Notes under the pieces: generated by a model
Told to the model about the DNA's origin: nothing
Database searches by the model: none
The model's input: the letters and a program-made list of their open reading frames with translations, nothing else
Assembly (NCBI GenBank): GCA_964194555.1
Contig: CAXMMT010000011.1
Span: 1-33,441, forward strand
DNA: 33,441 bases
Origin: SZUA-217 sp964194555
GTDB lineage: Bacteria > Actinomycetota > Acidimicrobiia > Spongiisociales > ZC4RG35
Direction of reading: 5' to 3'
Shown: positions 17,802-24,307 of the stretch, one piece after another
Layout: every line of letters begins with the position of its first letter
How positions within the stretch are numbered: position 1 is the first letter of the stretch
Program-made: the position numbers and the translations under genes

Positions 17802-17823
17802 GTCAGACCACTAGCGGTCTGAC
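17802..17823. terminator. Hairpin between convergent leuD and acyltransferase genes
   Basis: GTCAGACC (17802-17809), loop ACTAGC, GGTCTGAC (17816-17823). It sits three bases after the leuD stop and ten before the opposing stop, so it could serve both directions. There is no real T-run on either side, so strict intrinsic termination is uncertain. Confidence 0.5.
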
Positions 17824-17833
17824 CAAGGTTTAG

Positions 17834-18886
17834 CTACTGATAGTCGTCGTGGTCATCAAAGGGCTCGGCCGTGTCTGACAGCTTTTCGGTTATCCAACTG
17901 TCGATCTCTGCCCAGAGGTCATAGAGCCACGTCTCCTGCTCTTCGGGTGGCGGGATCCGCTCGGCAGGGAAATACCAGATCCGGGTGGCCACATTCGTGT
18001 CCATGGGCATGCCGCGCCAGATGTCCCCAAACGACACCAGCGCCTCGAGTCCTGCATGACCGACGAAGTACACATCGGTCTTGCCCGGAGCGGCCGCCAG
18101 CGCCGTCATCACTCCCTTTGGTTTGGGAGGGAGTGTGTTCTCGAGACTCTCGGCGCGCTCCGCCAGATCGGGACGGCCGATCTCCTGCAGTTTCTGAATG
18201 GCTCGCATGTGGCGTTTGATCGTGTAGTTGCCACCCTCGGGGAAGATCACAAACGCACAGTCAGAATCCATGGATGCGGTCATCTCCTCGATGGCCTCGA
18301 TAACCGCATTGCCCGCCTTGCCGGTAGCTGGGATGAAAGCGGAAGGAAGACGATTCAGCATTATGTCGATCGCCGGGTCCCACTGGAGGAACTCCTTGAG
18401 GACGATACGTGGCTTGCGACCCAACCGGTTGTAGATGCCATCCATCAACAGCATGGAGTCTCCTGGACCTGCATGTCGCGACAAGACCAGTATCGGCCTC
18501 CGCTCCTGACCGACGCTCAGGGGTGGATCACCCTCGGCGACCGTCACGACTTTGAAAGTGAACTTCGCTGAAGCAACGACCCGGCGAAGCATCCAGCCAA
18601 ACAGCCGATAGTGGGCCTTCTGGAAGCCGGGTGATCGGATCTTCCACCCGAACCCCGAAGCGATCCAAAGCAGGAACAGCCCGACCACCGCCACTACGTC
18701 TACCACCAGATAGAGGAAGAGAAACCAGATGATGCGAAGCGGTCGCCATTTGCCGGGCACGTATCGTGATAGGAACGCAACCACAACCAACACCAACGGA
18801 AGCGCAAGCACCACAACCCCGATACCGATCACAAAGATCGGATCGATCACAAGACGCCGAATCCAACGGGAAGGAGGTCTCACCAC
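17834..18886 (-). CDS. Membrane-anchored PlsC-like acyltransferase
   Basis: 350 residues. Two hydrophobic segments (about 15-40 and 52-76) precede an acyltransferase domain with the catalytic HX4D motif at H138-D143 (SRHAGPGDS) and the substrate motif FPEGGN at 215-220. This is the lysophosphatidate/1-acylglycerol-3-phosphate acyltransferase superfamily; the exact lipid acceptor is unknown. The GTG at 18886 has AAGGAG eight bases upstream; a second in-frame GTG at 18883 overlaps the previous stop. It follows the patatin gene, so a lipid turnover pair (deacylation then reacylation) is plausible. Confidence 0.85.
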   Translation of the reverse strand: MVRPPSRWIRRLVIDPIFVIGIGVVVLALPLVLVVVAFLSRYVPGKWRPLRIIWFLFLYLVVDVVAVVGLFLLWIASGFGWKIRSPGFQKAHYRLFGWMLRRVVASAKFTFKVVTVAEGDPPLSVGQERRPILVLSRHAGPGDSMLLMDGIYNRLGRKPRIVLKEFLQWDPAIDIMLNRLPSAFIPATGKAGNAVIEAIEEMTASMDSDCAFVIFPEGGNYTIKRHMRAIQKLQEIGRPDLAERAESLENTLPPKPKGVMTALAAAPGKTDVYFVGHAGLEALVSFGDIWRGMPMDTNVATRIWYFPAERIPPPEEQETWLYDLWAEIDSWITEKLSDTAEPFDDHDDYQ

Positions 18887-19722
18887 AACCCATTCTCCTT
18901 CAGATAGGCGCTGGCAGCCTCGTATGCGCCATCAACCAGCTCCAACGTGTCCCCGGTGTCCCTCCATCGCAGTTGACGGCGATCATCGAACTCGACCGGG
19001 TTTCCCGACGGCAGGACGTGCACGCCGATATCTGTCGGAAGATTCTCCATGGCAGTTGCATATCTGTGGCGTCTAGCGATCTCGAAAGAGATCAAGGCGG
19101 CCTCATGCAGTCTTTCTGGTGGCCGCAATGGTGCTTCGAGGCGACCGACCTGAAGCACGTAGATGACTGAGGCGCCCAATTCCACGGCTCGACCCAGGGG
19201 TACCGAGTTGACCAGTCCGCCGTCATAGAAGTGTTCCTGTCCGATCTCGATGGGAGGGAAGAGCACCGGGACAGCCGACGAAGCGAGAAGAGCGGGGATC
19301 AGCGGCCCCTCGGTGAACCAATGCTCGGCGGCTCTCTCGATCGAAGAGGCAACACACTGAAAGGGGATCTGGAGGTCTTCGATGTTCTTTTCGGCACCGT
19401 GGATGTGCTCGAGAACGAGTTGCAGCTCCGCAGACCGGTGAATCGCCGGCTGAAATGTGGCCACGTTCCTGATTCTGCTGAGCACACTGGCTTGGAAGAG
19501 GTCGGCGCCGGTCAGCTCGTCCCAGAGACCCGCGAGCTCCTGTACTCCGGCAGGTCCGGGTTCAGCGGCGATCACCGAACCGTTGAAGGCGCCAATCGAT
19601 GTCCCCAGGATGATGTCCGGTTCGATGCCTGCTTCGTTCAGAGCTCGGAGCATGCCCACCTCGACGGCACCCCAGCGTCCGCCCCCGCCAAGGACGTAAG
19701 CCGTGTTGATGACTTCACTCAC
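18880..19722 (-). CDS. Patatin-like phospholipase
   Basis: 280 residues from the GTG at 19722, which overlaps the upstream stop (GTGA); longer readings would run through the SnoaL-like gene. The oxyanion loop GGGGRWG (12-18), nucleophile elbow GTSIG with Ser42, and the catalytic Asp in YDGG (D167) form a complete patatin Ser-Asp dyad, so the enzyme should be an active lipid acyl hydrolase. No signal peptide or membrane span is visible, so it is probably cytosolic or peripheral. It lies between a SnoaL-like gene and an acyltransferase gene in a coupled set. Confidence 0.9.
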   Translation of the reverse strand: MSEVINTAYVLGGGGRWGAVEVGMLRALNEAGIEPDIILGTSIGAFNGSVIAAEPGPAGVQELAGLWDELTGADLFQASVLSRIRNVATFQPAIHRSAELQLVLEHIHGAEKNIEDLQIPFQCVASSIERAAEHWFTEGPLIPALLASSAVPVLFPPIEIGQEHFYDGGLVNSVPLGRAVELGASVIYVLQVGRLEAPLRPPERLHEAALISFEIARRHRYATAMENLPTDIGVHVLPSGNPVEFDDRRQLRWRDTGDTLELVDGAYEAASAYLKENGLW

Positions 19723-20078
19723 AAGCCTTCCTCTTCGATGTACCACTCGGTGAAGTCGTAACACCGGCCGTCGTCCCGAAACCTGATGACGAATAGGTTT
19801 CGATAGCTGATCGGGGGGTCGAGATAACGAGTCCGTCCGGTGATCACCGCGACTTCCTCGGAATCGACGAGTGGCTGCCACTCGAAGTCCCAGTTGTCCT
19901 CATTGTCGTCTATCTCCTGCCAGCGGGAAACGATCTCGGAGACCCCGTCCCACTCACCTTCCGCCGTTTGAGGGTCATAGACCGCGTCATCGGTGAAGAG
20001 CGCAGCGATGTTCTCGGACTCGTTGGTACTCCAAGCCAGGACATAGGAATCCATCCAGGTTTCAAGACGCTCGCTCAT
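19719..20078 (-). CDS. SnoaL-like / NTF2-fold protein
   Basis: 119 residues. Opening ERLETWMDSYVLAWSTNESENIAALFTDDAVYDP, then WDGVSEIVSRWQ, and ending RNLFVIRFRDDGRCYDFTEWYIEE, a typical NTF2-like cone fold of the SnoaL_2 kind. Such proteins are small-molecule binders or isomerases of varied function. It is the first gene of the overlapping minus-strand set with patatin and PlsC. Very acidic overall. Precise role unknown. Confidence 0.8.
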   Translation of the reverse strand: MSERLETWMDSYVLAWSTNESENIAALFTDDAVYDPQTAEGEWDGVSEIVSRWQEIDDNEDNWDFEWQPLVDSEEVAVITGRTRYLDPPISYRNLFVIRFRDDGRCYDFTEWYIEEEGL

Positions 20079-20128
20079 GCGCCAGCAAGTTAGTGGTGTT
20101 TACTCCGATTACCCGATCGAGGCTCCGG

Positions 20129-22177
20129 CTACGCGCCAGACCCCCTCCGCCCTGGAGGTATCCCCAAGGCAACCATGAGCTCCTCGAACTGATCGAGATG
20201 CAGGGATTGGGGTCCATCGCTGAGAGCGGCGTCGGGGTCGGGGTGGATCTCGACCATTATCCCGTGAGCACCGATCGCCTCCGCGGCCAAAGCCAGCGGC
20301 GGCACGAGATCACGGTTTCCTGCGGCGTGTGAAGGATCGACAACCACCGGCAGGTGGGTCCGGCTCTTCAGCACCGGGACCGCGCTCAGGTCAAGAGTGT
20401 TTCTGGTCGAGTTCTCGAACGTCCTGATCCCCCGCTCACAAAGGATCACCTGTTGATTCCCCTCCGCGAGGATGTACTCGGCCGCCTGAAGCAACTCGTC
20501 CAACGACGAGCTCATCCCCCGCTTGAGCAACACGGGTCGATGGGTCCTCCCCACCGCCGCCAGCAGCGAGAAATTCTGCATGTTCCTGGTACCGATCTGA
20601 AGGATGTCTGCCTTCTTGGCCACATCATCGACATCTCCGGGCGAGAGAACCTCGGTGACCACTGGCAGGCCAAAGATCTTTCCCGCTTCGGCAAGCATGT
20701 CGAGTCCCTCGAGACCGAGTCCCTGGAACGAGTATGGAGAAGTCCTCGGCTTGAAGCACCCGCCCCGTAGAACGGAGCCACCGGCATCACGCACCGCCCT
20801 CGCAGTTGCCACAATCTGATCCCATGACTCGACCGCACATGGCCCGGCGATCATCACCAAATCGTCACCACCGAACCTTGCCCCAGCAACCTCGACGACG
20901 GTGCTGGCTGACTTGTGACCTCGACTCCCCAACCTGTAACCCTTTGCGTCATCGGTGGTCGGGGATGGCTCCACGAGAGCCTCTCTTACTTTGGTGAGCT
21001 TCGCCTCCGTTTTCCGAGGCTTGGGCTTCTGCCGCAGATCACGTGAGGGATAGCTGCCGAGCACTTTCAAGAACCTCGCCTCTCTCATCAGAGTGCTGAG
21101 GACCATATCAACGGCACTCTCGCCAACCTTCCCCTCGAAGTCGACATAGAACAGTTCCTCCCGAGGATTGTTTGGGATGGGACGCGACTCCAGCTTGACC
21201 AGGTTTATGTCTCCGTCACTGAATATGGCAAGAGCGTCCATGAGAGCGCCAGGGTGGTTGCCGACGGCCATGACGATCGATGTCTTGGCGGGAACCCCTT
21301 CCGGGATCTCAATCGGTTCGGTTGCCGCCACCACGAAACGGGTGTAGTTCTCATCTCGATTGGCGATCGCAGACGTGATCACTCGTAGATCAAAAAGGCG
21401 AGCTGCCTCTTCAGATGCGATCGCGCCAACCGAAGGGTCATTCAGATCCTTGATTCGCTTTCCGGACAAAGCGGTATCACTGAAATGTACGATCTCGCAG
21501 TCTTCGAGAGTCGCCAGAAACTCCGAACACTGGGCGACTGCTTGCGGATGGCAATAGATCTTGCGCATGTCGGCAATTGAGGCGCCCTCCAGGCCGAGCA
21601 GACAGTGGCGGATCTTGAACTTGATATCACCATTCAGGTGGAGCCCACTATCGAGAAGAAGGTCATATACCTCTGTGATCGCTCCCGAAGTCGTGTTTTC
21701 GATAGGTAACACCGTCGCATCAGCTCTTCCAGTGCGCACGCTCTCGATTGCATCGGAAAAGGTGGGTGACGTGACAATCGACACTTCGCTGCCCTTCGCA
21801 CCGAAGTACAGCTGACTCGCCAGGTAGCTGTATGACCCCTCGATACCCTGAATCGCCACGGTGACACCCGCCGTCTCGGTGCCGCTACGCCCGAGAGCCT
21901 CCTCTTGGACACGTACCGAGTCATTGACGATTGCCCGCCAGACCTGGATTATCAGACCCGCGTCGAGATCGTGATCCTGACCTGACATGACTCGTTTTGC
22001 GATCAGATCCTCTTCTCGGTTCTGATCCCGGGATGGTCGATCAACACGACCCTTCTCATGGGCTATTCGAAGGCTGAGCCCTTTTCGCTCGGCGAGAAGC
22101 TTGACAATCTCACTGTCGACGTGGTCGATGTCGTTTCTCAATCGGTTTATGTCGGATTGGTTCTGGGTATCAGTCAT
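20129..22177 (-). CDS. Fused chorismate mutase / prephenate dehydratase / ACT / DAHP synthase
   Basis: 682 residues from ATG 22177, preceded by GAGG five bases away; a TTG fifteen bases upstream is less likely. Residues about 10-95 are an AroQ-type chorismate mutase (INRLRNDIDHVDSEIVKLLAER). About 104-283 are prephenate dehydratase (IQGIEGSYSYLA, VLPIENTTSGAI, NYTRFVV with the TRF motif). About 299-375 are an ACT domain with the Phe-binding LESRP motif. About 415-675 are a type I-beta (KDPG/KdsA-like) DAHP synthase: MIAGPCAVESWDQI, RGGCFKPRTSPYSFQG, IGTRNMQNFSLL, VLLKRGMSSSLDEL, CERGIRTFE and VVVDPSHAAGNRDLV. One polypeptide thus carries the first shikimate step and both steps from chorismate to phenylpyruvate. 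The ACT domain could convey Phe feedback to all. A Phe-rich leader lies upstream. Confidence 0.92.
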   Translation of the reverse strand: MTDTQNQSDINRLRNDIDHVDSEIVKLLAERKGLSLRIAHEKGRVDRPSRDQNREEDLIAKRVMSGQDHDLDAGLIIQVWRAIVNDSVRVQEEALGRSGTETAGVTVAIQGIEGSYSYLASQLYFGAKGSEVSIVTSPTFSDAIESVRTGRADATVLPIENTTSGAITEVYDLLLDSGLHLNGDIKFKIRHCLLGLEGASIADMRKIYCHPQAVAQCSEFLATLEDCEIVHFSDTALSGKRIKDLNDPSVGAIASEEAARLFDLRVITSAIANRDENYTRFVVAATEPIEIPEGVPAKTSIVMAVGNHPGALMDALAIFSDGDINLVKLESRPIPNNPREELFYVDFEGKVGESAVDMVLSTLMREARFLKVLGSYPSRDLRQKPKPRKTEAKLTKVREALVEPSPTTDDAKGYRLGSRGHKSASTVVEVAGARFGGDDLVMIAGPCAVESWDQIVATARAVRDAGGSVLRGGCFKPRTSPYSFQGLGLEGLDMLAEAGKIFGLPVVTEVLSPGDVDDVAKKADILQIGTRNMQNFSLLAAVGRTHRPVLLKRGMSSSLDELLQAAEYILAEGNQQVILCERGIRTFENSTRNTLDLSAVPVLKSRTHLPVVVDPSHAAGNRDLVPPLALAAEAIGAHGIMVEIHPDPDAALSDGPQSLHLDQFEELMVALGIPPGRRGSGA

Positions 22178-22192
22178 GGGTGCCTCGAACAA

Positions 22193-22236
22193 TGTAGGAA
22201 GGGAACAGGACAGGGAGCAGCGGAGGTGGAGTAGGT
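22193..22236 (-). promoter_or_regulatory. C-rich, G-poor leader segment (possible Rho loading site)
   Basis: On the transcribed strand these 44 bases contain 22 C and only 4 G, in a window that is otherwise rich in G. The stretch lies between the Phe-leader stop and the start of the aromatic fusion, is unstructured by eye, and contains no intrinsic terminator. Such C-over-G stretches are typical of Rho utilisation sites. Function inferred only. Confidence 0.5.
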
Positions 22237-22249
22237 GGCGCTAAGCGCC
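22237..22249 (-). promoter_or_regulatory. Small palindrome spanning the Phe-leader stop codon
   Basis: GGCGCTTAGCGCC on the minus strand; the TAG in the centre is the leader stop. As RNA it gives a short four to five pair stem. It parallels hairpins directly after the leader stops of ilvB and cimA, but is weaker. Confidence 0.5.
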
Positions 22250-22318
22250 GAAATAGAAGAAGCCGGGGAAGCGACCGGGGCTATCGCCGAAGTGCACGGT
22301 GAGGCGGCTCGTCTGCAT
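22241..22318 (-). CDS. Phe/Tyr-rich leader peptide upstream of the aromatic fusion gene
   Basis: A 25-codon frame starting MQTSRLTVHF and ending GFFYFGA. It holds five Phe and one Tyr; four aromatic residues (FFYF) lie in a row near the end. The same logic is used by the pheA leader of enterobacteria. It ends 63 bases before the fusion gene's ATG. A TTGACA lies 33 bases upstream of its start, so the transcript probably begins within a few bases of the ATG, as in the other two leaders of this window. No intrinsic terminator follows; see the C-rich segment. Confidence 0.75.
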   Translation of the reverse strand: MQTSRLTVHFGDSPGRFPGFFYFGA

Positions 22319-22328
22319 GTGGACCGGA

Positions 22329-22357
22329 ATGCTCGCCAGAACAACCCGAAATGTCAA
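22329..22357 (-). promoter_or_regulatory. Putative promoter of the aromatic leader transcript
   Basis: TTGACA at 22357-22352 on the minus strand is a perfect -35. The -10 is poor: GAGCAT after 17 bases (22334-22329), or CATTCC further down. It lies in the 53-base gap between two divergent starts. Confidence 0.45.
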
Positions 22358-22371
22358 GATAAGGTCTGAGA

Positions 22372-22554
22372 ATGCTTCGACTCGCCTTCGGGATCATCCT
22401 CATCATCGCCGGGCTCATCTGGATTCTGCAGGGCTTCGACGTTGTGTTCGCCCCCGAAAGCTTCATGACAGGAGACAGGTCGTGGGTGCTCTGGGGAAGC
22501 GCAGCGGTGGTTTCTGGAGCCGCCATGATCTGGTGGCAACGCCGATCAGAGTGA
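22372..22554 (+). CDS. Small two-helix membrane protein
   Basis: 60 residues. Two hydrophobic helices, LRLAFGIILIIAGLIWILQG (2-21) and VLWGSAAVVSGAAMIWW (39-55), are joined by a short loop containing ESFMTGDRSW; the end is the basic QRRSE. The SFMTG loop with flanking helices recalls a small family of uncharacterised actinobacterial membrane proteins. ATG start with AAGG about nine bases upstream. Divergent from the aromatic leader. Function unknown. Confidence 0.7.
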   Translation: MLRLAFGIILIIAGLIWILQGFDVVFAPESFMTGDRSWVLWGSAAVVSGAAMIWWQRRSE

Positions 22555-22663
22555 CGTGCAGACACACCTGCCGGTTTCGCGACACAGGACGGTCGACGAA
22601 GAACTTCCTGCTCGTATTTTCCCTGGTCACCGGAAGCGACCCAAGTAGAATGACAGACCAACC

Positions 22664-22918
22664 GTGAGCCATGTCAACGAAGCCCATGAGCTGAAGGCCG
22701 TTGCGCAGGACTTTGGCCTGAGAGTCACCGACCTTCGTTCCGGCCCATCGACCAGCCGTTTTACTGTTGCTCTCGATGAAGGTGTCGAGGCAGACCGTGT
22801 ATATGTCCATGCCTCACCCTCGCGGATCACTATCACCTTGGACCTGAGCGACGGCAAATCACAGTCTTTGTCATATGACGCGGCCCTGGAGCAGATGCTG
22901 GAAGCCATCGGCAGCTAA
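22664..22918 (+). CDS. Small hypothetical protein
   Basis: 84 residues from GTG 22664. Not recognised. The sequence has balanced composition, alternating strand-like segments (SRFTVALDEG, RVYVHASPSRITITLDLSD) and a C-terminal helix (YDAALEQMLEAIGS), so it looks like a small folded protein rather than chance. A TAGAAT at 22646-22651 is placed well for a -10 of a nearly leaderless transcript. It lies alone between the small membrane protein and the convergent M23 peptidase. Confidence 0.55.
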   Translation: MSHVNEAHELKAVAQDFGLRVTDLRSGPSTSRFTVALDEGVEADRVYVHASPSRITITLDLSDGKSQSLSYDAALEQMLEAIGS

Positions 22919-23005
22919 CTCAGGGGCCGAGCCCTACCAGATTAGAGGACTGATTCGGGTGCGACGACTTGTGCCAGCGCTCGAGGATCGTGCGTCTCGG
23001 GCTCT

Positions 23006-24094
23006 TCAGAGGCCAAGGGCCCTGACGAAGAAGCTGGCCATTTCCGCTCGGCTGAGAAGACGATCCGGGCAGTATCGGGCGTTGTCCTGCGGGTCACATC
23101 CAAGGGTGATCCCCGCACTCGCCAGCCTGTTGATGGACTCCTCGAAGGGGTTCCCATCGTCGTCGTTGAAAAAGTCCGTCCCATCCGGGTTCTCATAGCC
23201 GAACGCACGCACCAGGAGTTCAGCCATCTCATCGCGCTCCAGCGCACGATCAGGGCAGTATTCGGTCTCAGTGCAGCCAAAGCCGATCCCGGCAGTATGG
23301 ATCTTGTCGATCTCTCCTTCGAAGAGATGACCGCCGACATCGGTGTAGGCAGGCACTCCAGTGGCAGCACTCAGGCCAAGAGCCCGCGCGATGAAGGCCG
23401 CCATCTCGCCCCGAGTGATTTCTCTTTCTGGACAGAACTCATTGTTGAAGCTGCAGCCAATGGTGATGCCCGCCACGAAGATCTTGTCAATATCGACCTC
23501 ATGAACGGAGTAATCGTCATCGCTGAAGTAGCCCGTCCAACCAGCCTGGGCGTTGAGTAGGTAGGGATACGGATTGATGCGGGTGCCGTCATGCCAGATC
23601 TCGAAATGGAGGTGAGGCGCAATACTTTCGGCATTACCTGAATCGCCAACCCACCCGATCAACTGGCCGGCCTCGACCTGAGTGCCGACCTGTATTCCAG
23701 GTGCAATTCCATATCCTTGGCCATCATCGCCATAGGAGCCATCTGGATTCTGTGTGTCGTTGTTCAGGTGGATGTATTGAGTAGCCCACCCACCGCCATG
23801 ATCGATCTTGAGTAGGCAGCACGTCGACCCGATCCACTGGACGGTTCCTGCCGCAGCGGCAACGACCGGCACCCCTTTGACGCCATAAGTGAGGATGTCG
23901 GTGGCCTGGTGTCGGCGCGGACATCCGGAGCCGCCCCGACAGGCGTCGAAGGTGTCTGTGTAGTAGCTATCGCCGCCCACGGGAAAGACGATGTTGTTCG
24001 GATCGAAATCCACTGCCAGAGCAGGGATAGCCAGGGCCACCAGCGTGACCAGGACGGTCCCTGTGACCATCAAACGACGCAAAAGAAACTTCAC
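23006..24094 (-). CDS. Secreted M23 (LytM-type) peptidase with three S-layer homology repeats
   Basis: 362 residues from GTG 24094, chosen because it gives a normal signal peptide: KFLLRRL, then the hydrophobic TGTVLVTLVALAIPALA, with cleavage before VDFDPNN. A TTG start 48 bases upstream would lengthen the n-region. The M23 domain (about 35-205) has the zinc ligands in RRHQATDIL and PHLHFEIW, characteristic of Gly-Gly or peptidoglycan cross-link endopeptidases. Three SLH-type repeats follow, each with a pattern like GITIGC, FCPEREITRGEMAAFIARALGL. The conserved Cys pair in each repeat suggests disulfides outside the cell. Probably cell-wall attached and active in wall remodelling. Confidence 0.88.
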   Translation of the reverse strand: MKFLLRRLMVTGTVLVTLVALAIPALAVDFDPNNIVFPVGGDSYYTDTFDACRGGSGCPRRHQATDILTYGVKGVPVVAAAAGTVQWIGSTCCLLKIDHGGGWATQYIHLNNDTQNPDGSYGDDGQGYGIAPGIQVGTQVEAGQLIGWVGDSGNAESIAPHLHFEIWHDGTRINPYPYLLNAQAGWTGYFSDDDYSVHEVDIDKIFVAGITIGCSFNNEFCPEREITRGEMAAFIARALGLSAATGVPAYTDVGGHLFEGEIDKIHTAGIGFGCTETEYCPDRALERDEMAELLVRAFGYENPDGTDFFNDDDGNPFEESINRLASAGITLGCDPQDNARYCPDRLLSRAEMASFFVRALGL

Positions 24095-24307
24095 TGCCTG
24101 ACTTGACCTATCGACCTGGCTCAACACGAACTTGAGTGCCAATACGACGTGGGCTGGACGCGATCACCGACGACACGTTCCCGGAAACAGTGAAGGCATC
24201 CTCCCCCTTGTCCTTCAACGGTACGCTTGTTTCACCGCGGGGGCCAACGGAAGTGCTTGTTTGTTCGGCACCGATGCGGTTTAGCTGAATATCTGCGGGA
24301 GCCCCTC
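24095..24307. other. Intergenic region between divergent peptidase and thrA-type genes
   Basis: 213 bases that must hold two outward promoters. GGAG lies nine bases before the aspartokinase ATG. No convincing -35/-10 pair, leader peptide rich in Thr or Met, riboswitch or terminator could be identified by eye. Confidence 0.4.

Noticed and set aside
17802..17823. Hairpin after leuD as a further copy of the dispersed repeat, because it shares GCTAGTGGTCTGA with the region at 28595-28606.
   Set aside because: The shared 13 bases lie in different contexts (a gene end and a leader region) and neither has the repeat's GTGTCG arm; kept as a simple hairpin.
20092..20099. AGTGGTGT near 20092 as another repeat end.
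   Set aside because: Only eight bases match, with no matching inverted end nearby.
24149..24193. A 14-codon GTG frame with three Thr codons upstream of the aspartokinase fusion, as a possible Thr leader.
   Set aside because: Only scattered Thr codons, no hairpin or terminator after it, and no promoter in the right place; unlike the three convincing leaders.
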